DNA from: Crotophaga sulcirostris
Lineage: Eukaryota > Chordata > Aves > Cuculiformes > Crotophagidae
Direction: 5' to 3'
NCBI GenBank assembly: GCA_013397455.1
Contig: VYZB01000030.1
Location: 1,644,334-1,708,333 of the forward strand
Length of the DNA: 64,000 nt
Each line of letters begins with the position of its first letter. The first letter of the stretch is position 1. The position numbers and the translations under genes were made by a program. The notes beneath the pieces were generated by a model, which saw only the letters and a program-made list of their open reading frames with translations, did not search any database and was not told where the DNA came from. Shown one piece after another: positions 14,101 through 25,630 of this stretch.

Positions 14101-14789
14101 CAGCCCTAAAGACAATGCAAGAATAGAAGAAGTGGAGCAAAGGAGACCAAAGATTCCAATTTACTGTCCCCCATTCCTTGCAGGAACAGGAGATCAATCA
14201 ACAGGAAAACACTAACAATAGAGATTAAAAGGCAAATAAAGGGAATTTTTTTCCTAATAAAAGATGTGATTAACCTACAAAAATCACACATGCACGACCC
14301 TGCCTTGTTGACACCCAAAAGGAAGTGTCTTCAGATCTCAGATGCAAGAGCGAATCACTGCCCCCACCATGGTAGCACCTTCAGTGCCCAGAAACGGGGG
14401 AGCTTTGGAGGCGTTGCAGATGCCCCTTTGCTTCCACCACAAAACAGTGACAAGAAGGACAGGAAGGCTTGAAGCATGGGTCAACTGCAGAGCCAGGGGC
14501 ACAGCTCAGGTCCCCTAATCCCACACCAGCTGGCACATGCTCAGATACGGGACTTCCTTGGCCAGCAACCTCAGCCACGCACAGCTCCAGTGCTGCTGAC
14601 CACCAAGAATATGGGCTACCAGCAAGAATCAATTCCTTCCTCACCCCACCCCAGCAGGAATATCATCACACAAGTTCAGAAATAGTAAAAAATGACCATT
14701 AATCTGTTCCTGCAATGTAGGAGCTGGGATATTGGAACAAAGAGAACTCTAGGCTGGTTTGTGGACTTATGTATGCCCAGGTTAACACA

Positions 14790-14811
14790 ACAGATCACAG
14801 CTGTGATCTGT
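14790..14811. repeat. Perfect 22-bp palindrome with central CAGCTG
   Basis: The 20-base core CAGATCACAGCTGTGATCTG equals its own reverse complement, and one more A-T pair extends it to 22 bp. The centre is a CAGCTG E-box. Confidence 0.97.
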
Positions 14812-17019
14812 CATATGCCACCTAGAACACAGCTCACACAGTCAAAATTAATTTTTTTTTTTTTTAGAGGCAATGACATAGAGAAAACAAGCTCAGGCTC
14901 AAGTGACTTCATGACCAGAGATTACAGGTTGCAGCCTGCCCCAGTCTGCGCACCCTACCCTGGTAATCCTGGAGAGCTGTGCTCAATGCTGTGTATACGA
15001 GAACAGCATATTCTCTGTGTACAGTTCAGTCTCCTTTATCAGAGTCATCCGGTTCCAGCAAAACTAAAGACCAATTCAAACATCATGATTGTAGTGCTAC
15101 ACCAAGGAAGCACAGGGCAGGGCTGCATAAGGCTATCACAGCAAAGGCTGCAGGCTGGGAACAACATTGGCTCCAAAAACCGCCAAGAGGTGCTTGTGTT
15201 GTCCATTAACACAGAAATAAATCATTGCCTGTGCCTCTATCCACACACTATCTTTCTTATTTTCTTTCACTTGGCAGTTCAAATTCAAGCAAATTCATTA
15301 GTTTAGGTCACGTTTATTGGATGACACATGTTGTACAGCCATAAAAAAAAAAGCAAGCTTGGCTCTTGGGTGCAAAATATTCTTGCTGTGTCCATTGCAA
15401 CTGAGGTCACAAGAAAAACAAATTCACTAGGACTTAGCTGGTGCATACTACAGCTTTGTTTCCAACCACAAAACATTCCTCATAAACAATGGCCAAGGAA
15501 GTGCTGTTGCTCTTTAAATGTTAAGTTTCCCAGGGGTATGCTTGGGTTATTGAATGTAGGGAAGATAGGGGGAAAGCTTTCGTTCCTGTTTGGGGATTCA
15601 TTTGGCTGCATTTCTTTTCTCATCATAAGCTATGTTTTTACTTATATTTTATTAAAGCATCTAGAGGTCTTTGGGAATGGATGCCCAGGAATTAAAAATA
15701 AAAAAAAAAAAAAAGAAGAAATTAAAAAACCCAGCGGGATTGAGGTTGTTGCTTTCTGCACATTGATTTCGTCCAGACTGGAGCCAGGGCTCAGCCTGAT
15801 CATTCTACTCACTCCGACCCCATCACCTTTACCTGAACTGCCACCATCTGCAAATTGGTGCTTCCACTCACCCACTGTCCCTCTCCTCCAAGCTGGTGGC
15901 TCCTGCTGTCCTCACACCTCTTGGACCTGCTCCACAGCCCCAGTCTGAGCATTAAGAAAGCACAAACCCTCATACCTCAAGGCTCAACCCACCACGCCAG
16001 CAGCATCTTGTGCCTGTGCACACATCAAAAGGTGTTTTATGTGTTCAGATGCTCCCTTTAACCAAGCGATGAGAAAAAACATCTTCCCTCAAGAGATCCC
16101 TCCTCCTGCCCCCTTTGCAAATTACTGGGATATTGTCACTAATTATCAGGCTCAACAAGTGAAATTGTGCAATTTGCTACAGACACACTGGAAAACCAGT
16201 GCAAGTAGGGGGGCTTAACGCAAGGGGAAGAGGGGAGCATGGAGGATCTCTTTGGGTAGGGTGCTGTGGGGCAGCCCCCCAGGTGCCAGGTTGCAGAACA
16301 CGAGGGGGTCCCACCAGAGGTGGTGTTGTGTTTGCATTTCAGAGTGTTTGCTTTTTTTTTTTGCCTGATGTTTACTTCAAGCATCACACTCTGAGGGCTT
16401 ATAAAGAGGATTAAGTGGTGAGGAGGTCTCGCAGAGTTAGGAGGAATTAATCAAGCAGTAATCAGAAAGGAAATTAATCTGAAGAGTTAATTAATCAGCC
16501 AAGGCAGGAAGACTGCAGCCAATCGTCCCTATCACGCCTTCCAGGTTGCTATTTCATGCACCAGCACAGCAGAAGGGAAGGGAGAAGGCAGTCCAGGGTG
16601 GGGAAATGCCCAGCCATCCCTCCACGCTTTCTAAGGAGAAAGAAGCAGCTCAACAAAGCCAGAAGGTTTCCATATCCTCATTCCATTACACACAGACTTC
16701 GGTGAGGACATCTCCACCCAAGTGCCATGGGATGAGCACTCAACATCTGCCCCCCTCAGACTGGTTCAAAAGTTTCCAAAAGATGGGACATCCATTTTAG
16801 AGACTCTTCCATGCTCCTTTTACCCTCTTCCCTTTGGAAAAGGGATCTAGATATGCAGCCCTCAGGTTTTTGATTGCTTAATTGATTCTATACACCCCAT
16901 GTTCTCCTCCAGCATCCTAAATAGGTCTTTTTACTCCTCCATTGTTCGACTCTTCTAAATATACATCACTGGGGATCACTTCCCCTTCACTCTGGTCTAG
17001 TTGCATTTTTTATATTAGC

Positions 17020-17115
17020 TTTTCTTTTTCTTAATCTTTTCTTACAATACATTCCCTGCAGAACCTTAATCATTTTAGTTGCTCTTCTCTGAATTCCTTC
17101 CAAAAGGCGTCAGGC
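17020..17115 (-). mobile_element. Old CR1-like LINE fragment
   Basis: On the minus strand it reads TTCAGAGAAGAGCAACTAAA, then ATGATTAAGG and later GAAAAGATTAAGAAAA, matching the conserved CR1 3' coding-end text with many changes. The borders are uncertain and the fragment may extend toward 16850. Confidence 0.55.
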
Positions 17116-17358
17116 AGAATGTTTTGCAAATTTGCTCTCATCCCTTCCGGACTGCATTTTGACTAACGCTTGTTTTCCCTTGGGATGAGACATACCCCAT
17201 GCAGGCTGCCTGATCTGGAACGCTCAACCTTCATTACAGCCTGAAGCACTTAGGGGAACAAAATTCCCCAATTCACAGGGGCTGCAACATGACGCATCTT
17301 TGAACTTACAAAACCTAGGCCAGTTTGCAAAGACATCTGAAATCTCATTATCTTCACC

Positions 17359-17373
17359 ATTATTATTATTATT
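17359..17373 (+). repeat. ATT trinucleotide repeat
   Basis: Five ATT units in tandem. Confidence 0.85.
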
Positions 17374-19512
17374 AGACTCTTTTTATGCGCAGAGTAGACA
17401 TTTTAATTGCCTGGATGAGGAGAGCAACTTCTATTGTATGTTTCATAGGCTGCAATCAAAGAATCATTTCTACGTGCTGCCTACAACCTGACTCTAGGGA
17501 GATGCAGTCATCCCGGAGCCCAGCCCAGAGTGCAAGGGGTTATCCAGCAGCCCCAGATCAGCTCCTTCAAAGCCCCTTCTTCAGAGGGCAGCAGGGCTTA
17601 TCCCTCCATGTGATCACTTCAGGATCACTGAGGCTGCTGTCTTCTGTGAGACAATACCTCAAACCCAAACCAGCTCAGCTCAGGCAGGTTGCATCATTCT
17701 GCAAAGCAACAATGTCCTCCCCAGCATCAGCAGCCCAGGCACATGCCATGGTGATCAGGGAAACAGCACACACACCAAGCTTCATCTCGCTGGACCAGGG
17801 CCACCTCAGTGGTTAGAAGGGAGGAAGACATCTCTACCTGCCGCATCTGGGCAGCACACACAAAGGGACCTGCCTGGTGCAGGTGGTACCATTGCTGGGG
17901 GATTCAGGACAAGCATTGCAGTAGACCATGGGCATTAAACATCATATTAGACACACAACCTTCATCCACCCAAGCTGTGTCGAAATAAAGGCAAAAAAAG
18001 GTGCATTTCACAAGAAAGGACCTGTGAAACTGAAAGCTGGCCAGGGTGGTATGCAGAGATGAGTGACTGGAGAGAAACAAACTGCAGAACACTTTGGTGG
18101 GGGCCAGCTGGCCACTCTCAGGCAATGCTGTCCATCAGCAGAAGGCCCCATAAGGTAGCTACAGCAGCCTCAAAGGAAACCACATCCACTCCACAGCTCC
18201 ACTAGCCATGTGAGCCCCTAAAGCCTTTATTCTCATTGTCACCCCATTCCCTTCACATTAGTATCATTTCCAAGGAAGACTGGAAAGAGCTGCCTCTTCT
18301 CCTTGAGCAAATGCCACCCTCGCACAAAAACTCCCACATCACCCAAAGCTGTTCCACCCCCTAAGCCATGAACTTGTCTCTTCTTCCTGTTGACAAATAA
18401 AGGCTATTTTCACACATCCTCTAGAAAGATAAGTGACCTAAAAAAAGGGGAAAAAGAAAAAACACTACTGCTGTTGCCTAAAAAAAGCTAAGCTCTGCAG
18501 AGTCCAGAGGAAATGGTGAGGTCCTCGACACACACATCTCTATATCCTGACATGGAGAAGCAGCTTCACCATGGGTGCTTTTACACATGGAAAACCCTGC
18601 TCTTCTCCCACCATCCCCTACGCTGCCTGTCTGTAAACTACTGGATCCATTTTTTTATAACTCACTTCTACTGGGACTGCCAATTATTAAAAAAAAATAA
18701 ATCTATTTTAATAATTTATAACCTACTCAGCACCACAGCACTCTGATCATGGACAGGTATCCAAAGTGCTGGTTCTGATCTGGAAATCCCTCCATTCAGA
18801 GCCAGGGCCTCACGCACTTCAGCAATCAATGCTTCTCAGTGTGGTACCCCAATAGCGAGATAAAAGAGATGCTGTTGCTCTTTTCCAAGGTAATAGTGCC
18901 ATAAAGAGGGTGCATTAGCAGATAGCAGCTCCTTCCTTTGAAACCTCCCTCCCCCCCCAGCTCCAGCAGAGACTGAGAAGTGAAGATCTAGTCCCTGGGG
19001 GAGACTTTCCACTGTATTCTGCTTTTAGGGGTGCAATGCTTTTCATTTAGGCTTTTCAGGTGGCAGTTCAAAGGAGAAGGCATTAGCCCCATGTGGAGCA
19101 TCTGAACCCTCTGCAGGAGGATCCCACAGAATCACCTGCAACACGCCCTGGTGTCAGGCAGAACTGGAGATGAATAGATAAAGTACACCAGGATAAACAA
19201 AAAGGATAAACACCATGCACATATACACAAATACATAAGCTTGGATATAAATATGTGTAGATAAATGCACGTCCTCCCAGTGATGCTATCAAACGCATCA
19301 CTCTCTCAGTCTTTGCAGAACAGCAGACCATCTCCAAGGTCATATTAGCATGGAAGTAATGTAATTCCACCACTCAGACTCCTCCCTCCCTTAGTTTCTA
19401 TGCTGATGTTTGCTCTCTTAATTTTAAACAGCAGCCATGCATCTTGTGGTCCAGCCTGGGAACGCTTTGCTCAAGTGGCAGTAAGCACATGCCTTAATTC
19501 ACATCCTCCAGT

Positions 19513-19532
19513 AAAAAAAAAAAAAAAAAAAA
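19513..19532 (+). repeat. A20 homopolymer
   Basis: Twenty consecutive A bases. No processed pseudogene text was recognised upstream. Confidence 0.95.
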
Positions 19533-22500
19533 GTAATAATCTTTTCCTGCATGAAATACACACGTCCACCAGCACGATGATCGATGCAGGGTGTGCTGAA
19601 AGCTGCCGTAACAAACTTGGGCTTGGGGAAAAAACGGAGCGTGCAGGGTAGCGAGCGGAAAATCTGTACATCCTGCTCTTGTCGGGAGGAAAACACCCAA
19701 GTGGCTCATAACTCAGGTGTGAACAACCCACTGTGTGAGCCTCCCTGGTGCCAGGGATGCAGATCAGTGCTTGTGCTGAAGGGTATCTGCAGATTCCCCA
19801 GGCAAGGGACAGGGTCATTAAAGTCGCACCAAGTCCATAACACCAGGAGGGACACAGGAAGGGAGTGCAAAGTAGTCAGCAAAGCCAGGTCCCAAGAGAG
19901 ATGGAGGATAGTGAGGGCAGAGGCCACCACAGCCCCTAGGGTCAGCAATACCGATCTACACAAGCGTTCCACCAGTTTCCTCAGGGAGTTTGTCTTTCAG
20001 AGCGCAGAAGATTTGAGAGATCTGGGCCCTTGGGGTCACCTTTTGGAAATCTGGCCCCGCTTCTCCAGTCCAAGCCCTGAATCCCCTCCATGCTGAACAC
20101 AATCATCCTCCACTCTCCCAGATCTTCCTGAAGTCCTGGCCATTGCTTTGTGTCTATTCAACTTCTGAAAAGATCTCCAATCTCCTTTTTTTTCTCCTTT
20201 TGCTGCCTGCAGAAGGTTGGGATAATGTACTCACCTTCAGCCTTCAGCTCTTCTAGCTGACCCAACAATAAAAAAGTTTAATAACCATCTCCAACAAAAA
20301 GCACAGTGAAAGAGCACGGGAAGCACTTCTCATCAGCAAATGCCAGAGAGATCTACCAGGAACAGGTATCTCAGCATACACACAGACCTCTCCAAAAACA
20401 CATGTGCCATTTTGCAGCAAGTCCATGCTGAATGAACACCACAAGGGTGGCTAATCCGTACACCCACTCTTTGAAGAAGATGGTCAGGACAGCATTTCAG
20501 GATGCTTTTACTCATAAGTATGCTTTCATCTCACAGCCTTTAACCAAGTCTGATCAATGTCCCTGAGGCTCACTGCAATCAGTGGTGAGACACATGCAGC
20601 TCCAAATGTTTCTGCATCTGCCTAATAAGGAACCTATCACTCCTGGGTGGCTGTGGAAGGTGTCTGCAGTGATTAGTCTCATTAAGTCTCTGCAAAAGCT
20701 ACTCCAACATCAAACTGATGAACTGTCCAGAGCAGACTTGTTAGCAGAGGGCAAATGAAATTCCAGCCTTGGTATTTTAACAGTTTACAAGGCTTCATTT
20801 CTGCTTGGATGGCCCTTAACCCTTGCAAGGTGTGGATGACTCATTTGGTTGCTGATCACAGTAGGGAGCCCAACTCTGCCCCAGTCTCCTCATCAAGACC
20901 ATACAAACTTCCCCACTCTGAGTTACTGTGAGTAAAGGCTTTTTTTCTCTAGTTAATGAAACATTTTATTAGGTACCATACCTTGCTCCCATCATGCATA
21001 CCTCGGCACTCATTAGACATTAAACCCAGGATTGGTGAGGGATGTTAGAGGAATTTCAGTAGGATTTGTCTATTAATTCCCTTTGCTACTTTTTAAACTC
21101 CCACGCTTAGAAAAATGCTGGCACACATGTCCTTCTCAACAGGTAGCTACTAAGGAAATTATCCACCAGCTGCTTATTCAGTAAAGCTCAGCTGATCTGG
21201 TTGGAGGAGCCCCCCAGAAAAGCACCACCAAGACAGTGGGGCTTGGAGCTTCTGGCACAGCTGATGGGGTTGGAGCAGAAGTGCATCACCATGTCCTCAG
21301 TTCTCCAGAAGCATGCACACAGCATCCCCCCCCATCTCCCAGCCCACATTTCCCATATCTGCAGCACAAGGAAAGCACAACCCAACCAAAAGCCTGCTCT
21401 GTGTGTTTGCAATGCACCCCTGAAACAGGGATAAACTACCTCAAACAGATGAGAACTGTTCATTTCTTTTTCCTCTAGCAGCCAAGATTTACTAGAAACG
21501 TTTTCCTCAGCCTATGACTTCTAAGGGATCATGTCTTGATATCCTGAAGACTTTCTTTGGTACCAAGACACATTTGGCCCTCTGTATCCCAACAGCTGCA
21601 GCACAATGCATCACCATAGGCTATGCTGCCTGCAGTGCTTCTGCTACCACTAAAGAAAAGAACATTCATAACTATTTCCATGCTCAGGACTGATGAGTTA
21701 AAACTCAAATCTTCAGTCTTGTAGTAATTTAAGAAGGTGCTGAGATAGTTTTGCTGCATCTGATCTGAGCTTGATGGAGACGTGAGGTGAATTAGTACAG
21801 GCTGCCACATAGTTCCCCCTGCTCTGCAGTAGCATAGGAAGGCCTTTGGCTCTGGAGGGAGAGATTTGTGTATTTTGCTTTGGTTCTGTTCCTACTTGAT
21901 GGAGACAGTCATACCTAACTTCTCAATAATTTAGACAAGAGTTGTGCTGGACCCTTTGCCAAGAGTCAAATCTCTTTGCCAAGGCAACATCCTTCAGCAG
22001 AAACTCTGAAGGACCGCAGTATGTTCAACAGAGCCACATCCATGGGTCACACATCTTCTGTAGCTACTGTCCTTACTAGACAAATAAAAGAAATCAAAAT
22101 TCAACCACTAACTTCCCATCTCCCACACCACTAACCAAAATGGGAAACACTTGCGGCTCCCTCCTCCCTCCAGCCTCCTTCCTGCCTTCCCCATTCGCGC
22201 CCAAAAAAAAGACGCAAGCACTGCCTTCCCTTCCTTCTCCACCGCTCAAGACACACCAGCGTACTTCGGAAATCATTAGCACAAATTCCAGCCAAGATTA
22301 TTTATCCTTAAAGAGCCTGCCCAACAGCAAATCTCTCTCCAGCTGCTCCCAGGCCCTGCAGCTCAGTGCAGATAAATGGGCACTAACTGCCAGCTATTAA
22401 CAACTTCATAAAGCATCTTCCTACCTTTATTTCCTGTGATGTCTGCGCGCACGCATGTGCACACACATGCACAAAGCACTCAGAGACAGAGGTTTTCTTC

Positions 22501-22697
22501 TCCCCTATCTGCTTTAGTAAGGGTGACATGAAGCATTCATCTACCAAGTGCATGCCTGGGCTGTCGCATCACCTCTCCTTCATCTTCCAACTGCAAACTT
22601 TACAAAACCTTTGCACACTGTGAAGCACCACGCTGTCCAAAATGTACTGTAGATAGTGATGGTGAAGGGGCTATAAATGTGAATTTAGGTTATTAGC

Positions 22698-22968
22698 AAT
22701 GGTGTGGAGGTAATGGTTTTAAACTAAAAGGGGATAGATTCAGACTAGATATAAAGATGAAATTTTTTACAGTGAGGGTGGTAGAACATTGGAACAGGTT
22801 GCCCAGAGAGGTTGTAGGTGCCCCATCCCTGGAAACATTCAAGGTCAAGTTGACAGGGCTCTGTGCAATCTGATCTAGTAGAAAATGTCCCTGCTTATTA
22901 CAGTGGGGTTGGACTAGGTGACTTCTAAAAGGTCCCTTCCAACTCAAACCATTCTATGATTCTATGAA
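22698..22968 (+). mobile_element. CR1 LINE, 3' end fragment
   Basis: The block has the standard order of a bird CR1 3' end: a GGAACAGGTTGCCCAGAGAG core, CCATCCCTGGA, GGTCCCTTCCAACTC and a closing ATTCTATGATTCTATGA tail. It is 5'-truncated, as most CR1 copies are, and runs opposite to NTRK3. Low apparent decay suggests a comparatively young insertion. Confidence 0.93.
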
Positions 22969-23923
22969 CAAGTTTTCAGAAGACATGCATGCCACAGAAG
23001 AGAGCTTAGGGAACCTGAAACATGTGGCTTTGTGTGTACATGCCAACTTAGCACTAACACCCTCAGAAAAGCTCTCAAGTGCTGGGTTCAAGACTGAAGG
23101 TTCTCCACTAAGAATGGAGGATGTTAAAGGACCTGTGAATTATCACAAATTTGCAAAAAGCCTTCTGGCTTTGAGAACCACATATGTGTCAAAAAAAACC
23201 TCAAGGTAACACCTGATCCAGGGAAAACATATAGATTTTTGCCAATGGTTAGAAATAAAAGATTTCCTGTCCTCAAGGCAGCTTCAGGCAGCACACTGCC
23301 TCCTCCCTGCCTGCATCCAGGAGGGCTTTGAAAGGCCAGTATCAAAGCAAGTTGCTGCACCACAGGTCAGCAGAGGAACTGAGCAGGAACTGAACAGGAA
23401 CTTCAACTAAGGTACCTTTTTGCAAAAAGAGAGCTTACCCAGGTGTCTGCAAACTGACTAGTAGCAGGTACGTAAATGCTAGTTTGCATCTCATCCAAAT
23501 AACTAAAAAAAAAATAAAGAGAGGCATCTGGCAGGCATTCAAAGGAACAGTGGCACACATCAGTAAAAGACTCAATCAACAAAATTTAATAGTGCCTCTT
23601 CTCTTTTAACAAAAAAAGCAGAACCTCATACCTTTTTGATGGATTAACCAAAAGCCTGCCCATACAATTGGTCCCAAAGTCACCAACGGAAACCCCAGCA
23701 AAGCTTTGGCAGGAGCAAACCCAAGCAAGATGTCCATTGCTGAAGCATCCCTAAACCAAATACAGATTTTAGCTTCTCTGTTGTGATTCACCTAAGAGGA
23801 AGTAGCTTTCTTTGATGTGACCTGATCACAGCCAGTTCAGCAGAACTTAAATCAATACCTTTAGCTAAACATCAGAATGTAGGAAGGCACCCTGCTTTAC
23901 CCTTACGACTTCCATTTTAATAC

Positions 23924-24417
23924 CATAGAATCATAAAATGGTTTGGGTTGGAAGGGACCTTAAAGATCATCCAGTTCCAACCCCCATGCCATGGACAAGG
24001 ACACTTTCCACTAGTCTTGACTAGTCTTTCCACTAGTCATCCAACCTAGTCTTGAGCACCTCCAGGGATGAGGCAACCACAACTTCTCCAGGTGACCTGT
24101 TCCAGTGCCTCACCACCCTTCACAGTAAAAAAATTCTTCCTAGTATCTAACCAAAATCTCCCTCCTTTCAGCTTAAAACCATGACTCATCATCCTATCAG
24201 TACATTCCCTAATAAAAAGTCCCTCCCCAGCTTTCCTGGAACGCCTTCAGGTACTGGAAGTCTGCTATAAGGTCTCCCCAGAGCCTTCTCTTCTCCAGGC
24301 TGAACAACCCCAACTCTCTCAGCCTGTTCTCATAGCAGAGGTGCTCCAGCCCTCTGAGCATCTTCATGGCCTCCTCTGGACTCGCTCTAACAGATCCATG
24401 TCCTTCCTGTGCTAAGG
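23924..24417 (-). mobile_element. CR1 LINE fragment, minus strand
   Basis: Read on the plus strand it begins CATAGAATCATAAAATGG, then GGTTGGAAGGGACCTTAAAG and ends near CTCTAACAGATCCATGTCC, the reverse complement of a CR1 3' region of about 490 nt. It lies in the same orientation as NTRK3. A local duplication of a CTAGTCTT-type unit occurs at 24010-24052. Confidence 0.95.
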
Positions 24418-25129
24418 TGGAATGTAAGTGCTTTACCGATGAGGGGTTTGGCACATGCTGACATCCCATTAACTTTGATATCATGTTAATAAACAGCAGC
24501 AGCCAAGAAGCATTACTTGAAATCTTTAAGCAGGGACAATAAGCCCAAATCACTCCTAAATACACCAGTAGCATAATAAACTTAGATAGAAAATAAACAT
24601 GGTGAAGATCATACATATTGTTATTAAGAACTAAATAACAATGTAAAAAAGGAGAGAAAAACCCAAAATCCAGCTGCCCTACAGCAGCAGAGTGGAAGGG
24701 GATTTGTGCACATGCCCAGCTGTGAAATCAGGTTGTATCTAATTTCAATTTCTATCATGACACTTTAGATGGAGAGAGATTGAGAGCAACCAGGAGATAA
24801 AAGCATTAATATTCTAAAGGAAAAATGGATAGAGAAAATGAAATAATGGTCACAACAGCTAAGCAAAGTCCTAGAAATATTTCCTCTCTTGGGTCTCATG
24901 TGCCAAGGGGACAGGCCTGCAGCAGTCTTTAGCATGATACTCAGCAAAAGCACTCAGCAGCTCAAAAGGCATGAAGTCTCATTACCAGATACTGCTACCA
25001 ATTTAATTCCGAGCAGAGAAACTTGTCAAGAAGGCAGATGTACTGTAAATCTGTAAAGACATTTCCCTTTATATACACATATATGCACACAACTTGCATT
25101 TGTTCTCCCAGCTGATGTGCAGAAGAAAT

Positions 25130-25630
25130 TAATAAGCCTAACTTTAAATTTATAGCAAAAAATCAAAGCAAATATTAAGAAAAAAATATTTAAGAGCCTA
25201 AATGATAGCAGAATGGAGAGGATGAAGCAGTTGGTCTATAAAAACAAATCACACTGAACTACCTTCAATGTCTTATTTTCCCCTGATTGAATTACAAAAT
25301 TAGTCAATAAAGTCTGTAATATATTTGGGCTTAGTAAAATATTTGATAGTGTCTCAGAATATACTTCCTTGAAAAATTAATTCAAACTGGCTTGGATATG
25401 AGTACTGTCATACAACAGTATTAATAATAACAGTAAATCTGATTTACATGGTTATTCCCTCCTAGTGCTCATCTGGGTGACACAAATATGGCAAAGTTTT
25501 AAGCTGGAGAGGCTCACCACAGGCACTGGTGTTAAGCCTGGTTTTATCTGACATTTTTATTCATTATCTGAAAATGAAACAAACCCACTGAATTAGCTAA
25601 GCTGTTGATATGTGCTTGTTTAGAGGGCAG
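25130..25630 (+). mobile_element. Ancient CR1-clade LINE body, decayed reverse-transcriptase region
   Basis: Three plus-strand stretches, in order, resemble the CR1 reverse-transcriptase core. At 25318-25353 the frame gives NIFGLSKIFDSV, similar to the YLDFSKAFDTV motif. At about 25371-25409 another frame gives EKLIQTGLDMSTV. At 25529-25576 the frame gives VLSLVLSDIFIHYL, similar to the VLGPVLFNIFINDL motif. A GAATTAGCTAAGCTGTTGA stretch then matches the catalytic-region DNA of such elements. Stops and frameshifts separate the pieces, so it is non-functional. The borders are approximate. Confidence 0.8.

Larger units (their letters stand above)
1..14700. other. Intronic or 3'-flanking sequence of NTRK3, no gene seen
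   Basis: I see no supported gene here. Given that the TM exon donor at 37079 points this way and kinase exons must follow it, this stretch is most likely part of one very large NTRK3 intron. Predicted reading frames are short, overlap on both strands and resemble nothing I know. It contains a TTTCCATTTA-type repeat (1838-1880), a 47-nt pure purine run (8311-8357), a G/T tract (11041-11107), a TA run (12784-12797), a perfect palindrome (2485-2506) and an 11-bp inverted repeat (2266-2330). Confidence 0.6.
14701..22690. other. NTRK3 intronic sequence, no gene seen
   Basis: This is non-coding sequence with a few A and T runs (14849-14864, 15700-15714, a 20-base A run at 19513-19532), an ATT repeat (17359-17373) and an old CR1 remnant near 17020-17115. 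Two same-frame open stretches of just over 200 codons (14692-15306 and 15328-15948, plus strand) carry homopolymer-coded lysine and phenylalanine runs and no recognisable domain, so I do not call them genes. A 22-bp palindrome (14790-14811), a TAATC cluster (16446-16498) and a 30-nt alternating purine-pyrimidine run (22444-22473) are notable. Confidence 0.6.

Noticed and set aside
19513..19532. A20 run considered as the tail of a processed pseudogene.
   Set aside because: Upstream sequence shows no known coding text and no target-site duplication was evident.
24010..24052. Repeated CTAGTCTT units considered as a separate tandem repeat.
   Set aside because: They lie inside the minus-strand CR1 copy and are a small slippage event within it.
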